64,000 bases of DNA from Haloferax larsenii JCM 13917 (GTDB lineage Archaea; Halobacteriota; Halobacteria; Halobacteriales; Haloferacaceae). Where the stretch lies: NCBI RefSeq assembly GCF_000336955.1, contig NZ_AOLI01000004.1:1-64000 (forward strand). Direction: 5' to 3'. Position 1 is the stretch's first letter. Every line of letters starts with the position of its first letter. Under the pieces are notes generated by a model, which did no database searches, was not told the origin of the DNA, and was given only the letters and a program-made list of their open reading frames with translations. Of the stretch, positions 1-8,260 are shown piece by piece. Position numbers and translations under genes: made by a program.

Positions 1-595
1 GATAACGATCTAATTTTGATAACGAGACATCAGAAACGAGTGAGAGACAGAAATCGTAGATACGTCTCCACTTGATTTCTACCCTTTCTGTATCGTCCGT
101 ATCAAGGGAATCGGCATACCGATTCAATTCATCCTCAGTGAGTTTATCCGATCCTGTTTTTACCTCCAGAACAATAATAGAAGAGCCATCAAGGTGTGGT
201 ACATCAATTATTCCGTCAGGAATGTTGTGATCCTTCACCTGATTCTCGTTACCTATTGTCGCCCCCATTCGAGAGATACCAAGAACGTACCCCTTTTCTG
301 AAGCTGTATCAAGCGAATCGATACCCCGCTGTGTGTGAAATGTAACAGGGTCCTCTGCGGGTTGAGTCCTAAGTGTCCTCTCGTCAGGGACTTGTTGTGC
401 ACCCTCATATGCGTCATATACTGAGGGAGACATCTGAAAATCCCCAATGAATAGAGACAGGAAATCAGACAACACTCTGGGGTTAGTATCTTGCAGCAGT
501 TTCAGAAGACCTTTTGTCGTGTTGTTTTCAAGTTGCTCCGCCTTGGTCTGCCCACTGTGTTGAAAAGTGAATATAGGGTCCCACTTTTCTCGCAT
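1..595 (-). CDS. PD-(D/E)XK nuclease-like protein, 3' end beyond the window
   Basis: This minus-strand reading frame starts at an ATG at 595-593 and runs through the left edge without a stop, giving at least 198 residues. Near residues 150-165 it carries a hydrophobic strand after IPDGIID and then IIVLEVKTGSD, the D...ExK pattern of PD-(D/E)XK nucleases. The lower-GC codon use (many A/T third positions) differs from the operon to its right, suggesting separate acquisition. The role is unknown; a restriction or defence nuclease is the natural inference. The missing C-terminal part could change this view. Confidence 0.6.
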   Translation of the reverse strand, partial: MREKWDPIFTFQHSGQTKAEQLENNTTKGLLKLLQDTNPRVLSDFLSLFIGDFQMSPSVYDAYEGAQQVPDERTLRTQPAEDPVTFHTQRGIDSLDTASEKGYVLGISRMGATIGNENQVKDHNIPDGIIDVPHLDGSSIIVLEVKTGSDKLTEDELNRYADSLDTDDTERVEIKWRRIYDFCLSLVSDVSLSKLDRY

Positions 596-974
596 AGGTT
601 TCAAGATTGATTGGGTGATTATCAATCCACTAGGTCGTCAGTCATCTATGCTAGATCAGTAGCAAATATACCCTTCTTACGCCATCGTTGTTAGAGCCCA
701 TCAGGGCATTCGGATTATATTAGTGCAGAGTCACACGTTTGCGCCTGCCGCAACAGTGCGCTGTGCGCAGTATTACGACATACGCATTCCTGAAATAAAC
801 AAATGGGTTCCTCGCCGAGGAGTGGTGTGATGCACTACCAAACAGTACCCACAACTGGGGCAGTCCTGTCGCTCCCCGCCGGCACGATGCTACCAGTCGT
901 GACTGCAATCGAACTCTCGTTCCTGAGTGACGGCTCGCTAGCCGAGTGTGCCAGCTGAGGGTGGTGAGTTGAGA
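596..974. other. Intergenic region, no gene recognised
   Basis: About 380 bases lie between the divergent truncated nuclease gene and the conjugation-like operon. Reading frames here lack convincing start context and are low-complexity or antisense in character. The region presumably holds both divergent promoters; no clear TATA box could be assigned. A GGTGAG sequence about 8 nt before position 975 could be the ribosome binding site of the next gene. Confidence 0.4.
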
Positions 975-1370
975 ATGCCTGAAATCGAGATCCGGTTCAG
1001 AAACGAGACCGAGTACCACCGACTCAGAACCATCCGAGACAAGTACGGCGTGCAATGGCGCGGAATGCTGATCCAAGGTGCCAAGCGACTCGAAGGGCGC
1101 GAGACCTGGTTCACCGACCAGAAGAGGGTTGACGCTTCGACTGAAGGCCCCCGGAGCCACGTATCGGAACGGTCACACGGGCAAGAGCCGCGAAGACGAG
1201 AGAAACTCCCCGAGTCCAGTAGACATGATAGTCCAGGTGGCTCTGCTGAGGGCCACAAACCGACTTCTTCGCTGTTCGATTCCCGAGGGTCACTCCGACC
1301 GCTCGACACCGAAGCACATCACGAGCGCTCGTCCGTCGACGAGTTCAATCCAGTTGAGGTCGAGCGATGA
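975..1370 (+). CDS. Small basic protein with RGMLI..A.RLE motif, paralogue of next gene
   Basis: A 131-residue protein of unknown function. Its first 45 residues (VQWRGMLIQGAKRLEG) match the whole of the next protein, so the two are tandem paralogues sharing a short helical domain. The long hydrophilic tail of about 85 residues is Arg/Ser/Glu-rich and probably disordered. The start at 975 is preferred over 948 because the alignment with the paralogue begins there and a GGTGAG lies upstream. The stop overlaps the next ATG as ATGA, so the genes are translationally coupled. Its place at the head of a VirB4-type operon suggests an accessory or regulatory role, by inference only. Confidence 0.6.
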   Translation: MPEIEIRFRNETEYHRLRTIRDKYGVQWRGMLIQGAKRLEGRETWFTDQKRVDASTEGPRSHVSERSHGQEPRRREKLPESSRHDSPGGSAEGHKPTSSLFDSRGSLRPLDTEAHHERSSVDEFNPVEVER

Positions 1371-1543
1371 CGTCGACGAGAATCATCATCAAGGACGACG
1401 AGCAGTTCGAACAGTTAGACGCGGTTCGTGAACGACACGGCGTCAACTGGCGCGGGATGCTGATTAAGGGAGCCGAACGGCTGGAAGACGGCGGTGTGCT
1501 TCCGACGGAAGAGGAAGTCTGTGACGGCGAGGAGGTCGAGTAG
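1367..1543 (+). CDS. 58-residue paralogue with RGMLI.GAERLE motif
   Basis: This 58-residue protein starts at the ATGA overlap with the previous gene and ends in TAG directly before the next ATG. It contains VNWRGMLIKGAERLED, nearly the same as the upstream protein, followed by a short acidic tail (EEEVCDGEEVE). The arrangement resembles a small dimerising helix-turn-helix or ribbon-helix-helix fold, but I cannot assign a family. The perfect coupling on both sides and the conserved motif make it a real gene despite its size. Confidence 0.65.
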   Translation: MTSTRIIIKDDEQFEQLDAVRERHGVNWRGMLIKGAERLEDGGVLPTEEEVCDGEEVE

Positions 1544-2005
1544 ATGCCCGATCCTGTGCCCGTCGCGAGCAACCTCCTGGAGTCGAAGTTCCTCGGCTTC
1601 TCGGTGAAGCGACTCGCCGAATCCTTGGCAATCCCGTTAGCGCCGTGTGCCGTTCTCTATACGGTTGGCTTCCCACTGCTGTTCACGTTCCCGCTGTTCG
1701 TCGTCGGCATCGGAATCGGCGGGTTGATCTTCATGAAGACACCGCCCGGACAGCGTCCCCTCCGATACGCTCATGCGGTGTTTCACTTCAAGACGGGGTC
1801 GAACGTCTACGTCTGGCGTCACCCCGACCCGGAACACGGCGACCTCGGTATCGGCGTGACGCAAGACGAGTGGCTCACCCAACCGCGACCTCCAGGTTGG
1901 GGAGAGTACACTGCGAAGACTAGCGGAACGGACCTCGCCTATCAGGGCGTCCTCGACGCAACGCGCCCCGACCTCGATGGTTCGTCGACGGAGGACAGCC
2001 AATGA
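1544..2005 (+). CDS. Small membrane protein of the VirB4 operon (VirB3/PrgI-like position)
   Basis: A 153-residue protein with a hydrophobic hairpin at about residues 28-63 (an APCAVLYTVGFPLLFTF stretch, then FVVGIGIGGLIF), followed by a soluble tail with many Trp, His and Pro. In type IV secretion-like systems a small inner-membrane protein (VirB3 or PrgI) sits immediately upstream of the VirB4 region, and this gene occupies that position, starting at the base after the previous stop. I see no sequence motif that proves the assignment. Its stop overlaps the next gene by ATGA. Confidence 0.55.
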   Translation: MPDPVPVASNLLESKFLGFSVKRLAESLAIPLAPCAVLYTVGFPLLFTFPLFVVGIGIGGLIFMKTPPGQRPLRYAHAVFHFKTGSNVYVWRHPDPEHGDLGIGVTQDEWLTQPRPPGWGEYTAKTSGTDLAYQGVLDATRPDLDGSSTEDSQ

Positions 2006-3528
2006 ATCTCCAGAGTAGCGTGGGTAGTGGCGAGCAGTCGACGCTCGACCTACTCAACTTCGAGAACGTCCGAGATGGCGGCGTTATCGAGACGCCCACA
2101 GCGTACACGATGCTCGTCGAGATCGAACCCCGCGAGTGGCTGACGCTCTCCGAAGAGCGACGGACCAGCCTGTACATCTCGTACATGACGTTCCTCCGGG
2201 GTCTGCAGTTCCCGACACAGTTCCTGACGCTGACGACCCGGTTCGACGGCGACCGCTACCTCGAACGCTTCATCGGCCCGAATGCACTGGGCGCGCCAAC
2301 GGGACAACCGACAGCCATCCCGGAAGCGGACGATGTTGAGGCCCCGGACGAGGTCGTCGAGGACCCCGCCACTGACGGCGGCGTCGCTACGGCGGACGTG
2401 ACTCCGCAGACCCACATTGATCACGTCGCTGACTCGGCGCTCCTCGAATACGGACGCGTGGCTCACGCGGAGTGGCTCGACCGAACGATTGAGCTCGCGA
2501 ACGTCAGAGATCGTCGGTTCTTCGTTGCCGTCGCGGTCATGAAGGGAGAAGACGACGAGGGCGGTCGCTTCGACGCGATTGCGGATGCCCTCCCGTTCGG
2601 AGGCGGTGCGAAGAACGTCGATGAGGAAGAGCCGTATCTCGACGAGGTCTGGGCTCGCGTTCAGCGAGTCGCCTCACAGCTCCCTCGGACTCGCGTCGAA
2701 ACCACGATCCTCGATGACAGAGCGAAGGTTCTCGACGTCCTCTACCAGGTCTATCGAGGACAGGAGGCTCCGATCTCCTTCGAGCATAGCGTCTTCACCC
2801 AACCCGATGAGAAGACGCTGACCGATCCAGCGACTGGTGAGCGGTTAGATCTGGAAGCGGCGTTTGACAGCGCCGATCGAGAAGCGGCACTGCTCGAACC
2901 AGATGATGACGCGGATCCGCGTCCGGAGACGACGGGCGACCTCCCGTATGGTGGTCGGGTCCAAGAGGAGTACGTCGAACAGGTCGACAACTCACGGATT
3001 CTCGCGTGGTACGCCAGAGCCGTCGGCCCCATCGGTCGAGGGACGAACTATCACTCCCCACTGTCAGTTTACGCTGGCGTCGGACTGTTCGCTGCGAGCC
3101 TCCTGTTCGCAGTGGTCGCGCTCACGACGTTCCTCGGGAGCGGTCAACCGGGATCGGAGTCGTACTGGGTCGTCCGTGAGGCCTCGTTCGGACTTGCAGC
3201 GGGAAGCCTCCCGACCTTCCTGCTGAGTCTTGCTGTCTTGCTTCCATCGAGCCAGCGTGCGACCATCGTGGGCTTCGCTGGCGTCGGCGTGACCGCTGTG
3301 GCAGTCTACCTGTTCAGTCAAGCGTATCCCTTCCAGTGGGACAGTACGCCGACGGCGTCGACAGCGTTCGTCGTCGAGGTGTATGCAGTCGGATTGCTCC
3401 TCCTCGTCGTCGGTGTCGGCCTCGCCGTGCGCGGTCGCAGAAACGTTCTCGAACACTTCGAGGAGATGAGTGAGCCGACGGACGAGAGTCGCGACAGCGA
3501 ATCTCCGACGGAGGAGACAGATGTCTGA
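2002..3528 (+). CDS. Conjugation-associated membrane protein with four C-terminal TM segments
   Basis: A 508-residue protein. The first 270 residues are soluble and contain TAYTMLVEIEPREWLTLS and, near residue 165, a region resembling the N-terminal domain of VirB4/TraC proteins. An acidic linker follows (about 290-320), then about four membrane helices at residues 355-470 and a charged tail. A plausible reading is a membrane partner that docks the VirB4 ATPase encoded just downstream. It is coupled by ATGA to the gene before it. The family is not recognised with certainty; the operon context is the main evidence. Confidence 0.55.
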   Translation: MNLQSSVGSGEQSTLDLLNFENVRDGGVIETPTAYTMLVEIEPREWLTLSEERRTSLYISYMTFLRGLQFPTQFLTLTTRFDGDRYLERFIGPNALGAPTGQPTAIPEADDVEAPDEVVEDPATDGGVATADVTPQTHIDHVADSALLEYGRVAHAEWLDRTIELANVRDRRFFVAVAVMKGEDDEGGRFDAIADALPFGGGAKNVDEEEPYLDEVWARVQRVASQLPRTRVETTILDDRAKVLDVLYQVYRGQEAPISFEHSVFTQPDEKTLTDPATGERLDLEAAFDSADREAALLEPDDDADPRPETTGDLPYGGRVQEEYVEQVDNSRILAWYARAVGPIGRGTNYHSPLSVYAGVGLFAASLLFAVVALTTFLGSGQPGSESYWVVREASFGLAAGSLPTFLLSLAVLLPSSQRATIVGFAGVGVTAVAVYLFSQAYPFQWDSTPTASTAFVVEVYAVGLLLLVVGVGLAVRGRRNVLEHFEEMSEPTDESRDSESPTEETDV

Positions 3529-3592
3529 GCTACCCGGGCTTCATCGGGCGGCGGTTACTCTGGCTCGACCGGGGCTGGAGGTCCAGAGATGA
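3521..3592 (+). CDS. 23-residue bridging ORF between membrane protein and VirB4
   Basis: This short frame starts at an ATG inside the last codons of the upstream gene and ends with a TGA overlapping the ATG of the VirB4 gene (ATGA). Its product would be MSELPGLHRAAVTLARPGLE plus three residues. The most likely role is to keep ribosomes moving across the 60-base gap so that VirB4 stays translationally coupled. It may not make a functional peptide. Confidence 0.3.
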   Translation: MSELPGLHRAAVTLARPGLEVQR

Positions 3593-5943
3593 TCAATCGA
3601 ATCACGCAAGCGTTCAGTAACGATTCACCGGAAGACGGCGACGAACGGCTCTCGATAGATGGGCTGTCGGGCGAAGAAACACAGCACGCTCTCGACTACC
3701 TGAATCTCCTCGGTAAGGAGACGACGACGGAGAACATCGAGTGGGCAGCCTACCAGCTCCAGGCCGACGACGTCGACCTCGCGACGCCGATGGAGACGAT
3801 GAAAGAGCGCGGCGAACTCGACAAGCGACTCATCGCACCGCGAGTCGTGCAGGATTATCCGGAGTTCCAGATCCGCGACGACCGAATCTCACAGATTCTG
3901 ACGGTCACCTCGTTCCCCCGAAAGGTGGGACTGGGCTGGCTCGTCCCACTCACGCTCGCAGATGTCGATCTCCGACTCTCGTTGCACGTTCGACCACGAG
4001 CCGCGAAGGACGTTCGTCGACAACTCCAGAAACGCTACACACAGGCAGTCACGTCGGTCGCGGTGAAGCAGAAACGCGGTCGGACGGACACCTATCAGGA
4101 CGAACTCGAACGCCAAGATCTGGAACGACTTCTCCAGAATACCATTCGAGGAACGACCAAGCTCTACGACGTCTCGATCTATCTCGAACTCGTCGCGGAC
4201 ACCCAGGACGAGCTGGACGAGATGCTCGACCGTGTCGAAGCCATCCTCGCCGAGCAAGACGTCGACCTCAGTCCGGTCAAGCACCAACAGCTGGACGCGA
4301 TGGGCTCCGTCGCGCCGCTCGCGACCGACACGATCAACAACACCCATCCGATCCAGCTCGAAGCGCTGGGAACGTTCTTCAACCTGGTCGAGCCGTCCAT
4401 CTACGACCCGGAGGGCGTCCTGTTCGGGTTCGACGATACGAAGCGCCCGGTCATCCTCGACCGCTACGCGCTATCAGGACACTCGATGGCGATCTCCGGG
4501 AAGACCGGGTCGGGCAAGAGCTACTTCCGGAAGATGGAGATCTACCGTCGCTTGCTCGGAGACCCAAACGTCCAGTGTATCCTGTTCGACCCCGCCGGCG
4601 ACGACTATCCACGCTTCGCTCAGTCGCTGGGCGGCGAGGTAATCCGTTTCGGTGGGAACTACACGGTGAACCCGCTGGACATTTCGCCGCCTGCTGAGGC
4701 CGAATACGAGGGCGGAGAGGACACGTACGCGCTCACGATTCGGTCCGTCATCGAGATGCTGAACACGCACCTCGAACAGCGTGACGGGATGTCCGCCGGG
4801 GAGGAGGGCATCCTGATTCAGGCTGCCCACTACGCGTATCTCTCGAAGGGGATCATCCTCGGAGAGTTCGACACCTACGGCAACGAATCGCCAGTCATCG
4901 ACGATCTAATCCGAGGAGTGAACGTCATCGCAGCCGGCGGTATCGACGACGAAGAGGTGGAACACTTCCAAGCGCTCGGTGTGTTCGGTGACGAACTTGA
5001 TGATGAATCCAACAGCAGTGCAGCTGCGAAGGGTGTCCCGTTCTCGGACACCATCGTTTCCCCGACCGAGCATCACGTCGCGCTTGCGACCTCGCTCCAA
5101 CCTAAGTTCGAGTCGTTCAAACCCGGCGGTATCAACCACAATCTGAACGGTCAGACGAACCTCGACCTCTCTTCGCGGCTGGTTGTGATGGACATGAGTT
5201 CGTTCGCCGATACGGGCGAGATGCCGCTCATCCTCCACGCGATGCTCTCGTGGGCGTACCTCGAGGCCAAGCGCTCGCCGTACAAGGTGGACGTGACCTT
5301 CGACGAGGCGCACTACCTCCTGGGACGGCCAGCTGCACGCGACCTGATCAACCTCTACATCCGGCACGCCCGCCACTACGAGGCGGGCCTGACGCTGATG
5401 AGCCAGACAGCCCACGAGTTCGTTCGGACGCCTGAGCGCCGTGAGGTGTACGAGAACTGCGACGTGAAGTGCCTGTTCTACGCCGAATCCGTCTCCGAGG
5501 AGACCGCCGAGTACTACGGGCTGTCCGCCGACGAAATCCGATTCATCCAGACGGCCGCCCGTGGACAGGACTCCGACTACTCGGAGTGTCTGCTCGCGAC
5601 GAGTGTCCACGGTCGACGCCGTCTCGAAATTCGAAGCGGCCCGTTCGAACACACGGTTCTCGACGACGCGCTAGACCCGTGGGACTGGCTCGCCGGCGTT
5701 GAAGGTGTCGACCTCGTCGAAGGAGAGGGCCACGCTCGAAACGTCGAACTCCACGAGGACCTCGATATGACGGACCTGCCCCACGTGATGAATCGGGACA
5801 TGGACCTCCAGATGGCGATGGAGGCTGATTTCGACGACGGTCTCTCTGTCGAGATCGACGAACCATCGATAGACGCCAGCGATGTAGATCCGGATGGGCC
5901 AGCCGGGGCAAGCGGGAACGGGAACACCCCGGAGGAGGCATGA
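3589..5943 (+). CDS. VirB4/TraC-family conjugation ATPase
   Basis: A 784-residue ATPase of the VirB4/HerA superfamily that would power DNA or protein transfer through a type IV secretion-like channel. The N-terminal 260 residues are the VirB4-specific domain. Walker A is SGKTGSGKSYF at about residue 303, followed by FDPAGDDYPRF. Walker B is VDVTFDEAHYLL at about residue 568, and LTLMSQTAHEF lies in the sensor position. Its length fits the family. An acidic C-terminal tail of about 80 residues is typical of halophiles. It lies between membrane proteins and is coupled to its neighbours through tiny overlapping frames. Confidence 0.88.
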   Translation: MINRITQAFSNDSPEDGDERLSIDGLSGEETQHALDYLNLLGKETTTENIEWAAYQLQADDVDLATPMETMKERGELDKRLIAPRVVQDYPEFQIRDDRISQILTVTSFPRKVGLGWLVPLTLADVDLRLSLHVRPRAAKDVRRQLQKRYTQAVTSVAVKQKRGRTDTYQDELERQDLERLLQNTIRGTTKLYDVSIYLELVADTQDELDEMLDRVEAILAEQDVDLSPVKHQQLDAMGSVAPLATDTINNTHPIQLEALGTFFNLVEPSIYDPEGVLFGFDDTKRPVILDRYALSGHSMAISGKTGSGKSYFRKMEIYRRLLGDPNVQCILFDPAGDDYPRFAQSLGGEVIRFGGNYTVNPLDISPPAEAEYEGGEDTYALTIRSVIEMLNTHLEQRDGMSAGEEGILIQAAHYAYLSKGIILGEFDTYGNESPVIDDLIRGVNVIAAGGIDDEEVEHFQALGVFGDELDDESNSSAAAKGVPFSDTIVSPTEHHVALATSLQPKFESFKPGGINHNLNGQTNLDLSSRLVVMDMSSFADTGEMPLILHAMLSWAYLEAKRSPYKVDVTFDEAHYLLGRPAARDLINLYIRHARHYEAGLTLMSQTAHEFVRTPERREVYENCDVKCLFYAESVSEETAEYYGLSADEIRFIQTAARGQDSDYSECLLATSVHGRRRLEIRSGPFEHTVLDDALDPWDWLAGVEGVDLVEGEGHARNVELHEDLDMTDLPHVMNRDMDLQMAMEADFDDGLSVEIDEPSIDASDVDPDGPAGASGNGNTPEEA

Positions 5944-6029
5944 AATCGTTACTCTACACGCCAGGAATCACTTGCATGACACAGCCGGGCGGAAGCGTCG
6001 ACGACATTGAGGATCGGGCCGATGGGTGA
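5940..6029 (+). CDS. 29-residue bridging ORF between VirB4 and TrbL-like genes
   Basis: This frame starts at an ATG overlapping the VirB4 stop (ATGA) and ends at 6029, a few bases inside the next gene, whose ATG is at 6022. The predicted peptide begins MKSLLYTPGITCMTQPGG. Like the 3521-3592 frame, it exactly spans an otherwise untranslated gap. That makes translational coupling likely; a working peptide is possible but unsupported. Confidence 0.3.
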   Translation: MKSLLYTPGITCMTQPGGSVDDIEDRADG

Positions 6030-7989
6030 CCTCCTAGACCTCGGCTGGATTCCCGACGCTATCGCTCGGGCGCTCTTCGAGTTCATCCGCTCGATGCTCG
6101 TGAGCGCGATCAACTTCATGTTCAACTTCGGGCTGAAGCCACTGCTGAACATCGATCCAGCGATCATGACCAGTGCTCAGGTCACGACCGCCTGGGACGA
6201 CGTCTTCCGCCTCTCGATTGCATTGCTTCCCATCCTGATCGCCGCCGGACTGATCGCGATGCCGTTCAGTCAGGACCGCGAAGCCTCGCTCTGGAATATG
6301 GTGGCCCGTGTGGTCGCCGTCATTTTCTTCATCGCGATCTCGCAGCCGCTGTTCGGATTCCTCATCGAAGCCTCGAACGCCGTCACGAATGCGCTTGCGC
6401 CAGCGACGTTCGTCCTCACGTTCAACGCCGACCTCGGCGGGAGCTGGGGATCCACGCTCGGACTTGGTGTCGAGGTCGTCGCGCTCCTCGTGGCAGTGCC
6501 GTTGATGCTCATCGCGACGATCCTTGCGTCTGTCCTGCTGGTCCTCCGGCAGTTCATCGTCGTCACGGTCGCCGTGGGTGCACCCTTCTTCGCAGTCCTT
6601 TGGTACGCGAACTGGGGACCGATGAAGGCTATCAGCAACTTCGCTGCGACGTGGCTTCGGATGGGCGTGTACGCCCTGCTCGTCGGCCCGATCATTGCGC
6701 TGGTGATGCGCGTGTTCAACGTCATCGCGACCGGTGGGATCTCCGCGACCGGTGACGTTGCTGACTTCTACGTCTCGGCAGCACTGGCGTTGATTTTCCC
6801 GATCATCCTGTTCGTCGTGATCTGGAAGACCATCGGCTGGGCCGGTCAGCCGCTCGGTGTCGACGCCGCGTTCACGATGACGGTGGCCGCCGCAATCGCA
6901 GCCACCGGCGTTGGTGCAGTCGCTGTCGGCGCGGGTGCCGGTTCGGCGGCTGTCAGCAGCGCCTCCAGCTCTGGATCTGGAGCAGCAAGTGGTGGGAGCG
7001 CCGGCGGGGCAAGTAGTGGCGCAGCCGGTGCCGCCGGTAGCGGAGGGACCGCGTCGGATCCATCTGCCTCCACCGGGAACTCGACCGTCGGTGGCACGAT
7101 GCGGAGTAGTATCTCAGATGCGCTGGGAACGCGAGAATCAGCCGTCGAGGACAGTGTCGATTCAGCACCCGGGTTATTCTCAAGAGGGAAAGACTCGGCC
7201 GCTGGATTTGTTGCTGGTGCCCCGGGAGTGAACGCGGCGCGTTCACACGCAAATCGGGCTAGTTCTGCCGCGAAGAAGCTGGGTTCAAGAGCGAAGAGCG
7301 GTGGACTGGGTAGCGCTCGTAAGGCAATTGGGTCGGAGAGCATCGACAGTCATCGAAGAGCAATCAGTCAAAACCTTGCTGCCGCCGATGAGGCTGATGC
7401 GAACCGCGACTTCCTGACGGAGGCCTACCAAAATGGCGAATTCGATGTCACTGAAGCATCCAGACGAGGGATTCTGACTGGTTCTGAAGAGCCAGCAACT
7501 GGAGTCTCCACTGTAACTCCCGATGCTGAGGGCAAGGTGACCTACGAGACCGCATCTGGCGGGAGTACAACCATCGACATTAACGATAGAGCCCAGAGTT
7601 TCAGTCAGCAAGCTGTGGCGCTCAGAGATGACGCCTCCAAGTCGGCCAGGAGTGTGAAACGACTTCAGACTGCACAGAGCGCGGCGAAAGCTCCAGGTCG
7701 AGCTGCGATCACGACCGGTCGGGCCAGCAAGCAAGTCGGGAAGACGGGAGTTAAGGCTGGAAAGGCAAGCGGAATTGTCTTCGCAGGGGCAATGACGCGA
7801 AGCCCATACGCAGCGTACAATATGGGAAAGCGAGGTGGGAAACACCTCATCGGCCCTGGAAACGACGAGTTGGCTGATTCAGCAAGTGAGGCAGACATCG
7901 ACTGGGCGGCCCAAAGAGAGGGACCGAGTCAAGCCTCCGACCCTCCGTGGGAGAATGATAGTGGAGGTGAACAATCAGAGACGCTGTGA
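6022..7989 (+). CDS. TrbL/VirB6-like polytopic membrane protein
   Basis: A 655-residue protein with an amphipathic N-terminal helix followed by about six strongly hydrophobic segments in residues 60-280 (such as FRLSIALLPILIAAG and LALIFPIILFVVIW). A Gly/Ser/Ala-rich low-complexity stretch lies at about 310-350, and the C-terminal 300 residues are charged and mostly helical. This layout matches TrbL/VirB6-type channel components of conjugation systems. The ATG at 6022 (MGDLLDLGWIP) fits better than an upstream TTG at 6007. It is the last gene of the operon; 270 bases of non-coding DNA separate it from the convergent nuclease module. Confidence 0.7.
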   Translation: MGDLLDLGWIPDAIARALFEFIRSMLVSAINFMFNFGLKPLLNIDPAIMTSAQVTTAWDDVFRLSIALLPILIAAGLIAMPFSQDREASLWNMVARVVAVIFFIAISQPLFGFLIEASNAVTNALAPATFVLTFNADLGGSWGSTLGLGVEVVALLVAVPLMLIATILASVLLVLRQFIVVTVAVGAPFFAVLWYANWGPMKAISNFAATWLRMGVYALLVGPIIALVMRVFNVIATGGISATGDVADFYVSAALALIFPIILFVVIWKTIGWAGQPLGVDAAFTMTVAAAIAATGVGAVAVGAGAGSAAVSSASSSGSGAASGGSAGGASSGAAGAAGSGGTASDPSASTGNSTVGGTMRSSISDALGTRESAVEDSVDSAPGLFSRGKDSAAGFVAGAPGVNAARSHANRASSAAKKLGSRAKSGGLGSARKAIGSESIDSHRRAISQNLAAADEADANRDFLTEAYQNGEFDVTEASRRGILTGSEEPATGVSTVTPDAEGKVTYETASGGSTTIDINDRAQSFSQQAVALRDDASKSARSVKRLQTAQSAAKAPGRAAITTGRASKQVGKTGVKAGKASGIVFAGAMTRSPYAAYNMGKRGGKHLIGPGNDELADSASEADIDWAAQREGPSQASDPPWENDSGGEQSETL

Positions 7990-8260
7990 AACCACTTATG
8001 AGACTATCAGTTCGTCAACCGTGGATTGAAGAGTTCGGTAGGATGTTCATCCCAGGTACAAATTGAACAAATTTCGATCTATCAGGATTTGTGTGATGGG
8101 GATAAAGCACATTGGTAGTAGAGGAGCTTATACGACCCTATGAGTGCTGTTAGGTCCACTGCCTGAACCACTTGAAGAGCAGTGAGATCAACTACACACT
8201 ATCGGACTATTTCACCTCCCATTCGGCCGCACCGAAGCAATTCATATTCTTTTATACCAA

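Noticed and set aside
4906-5652. 248-codon frame antisense to the VirB4 gene
   Set aside because: Typical long antisense frame produced by high-GC codon use; the sense strand encodes clear Walker motifs.
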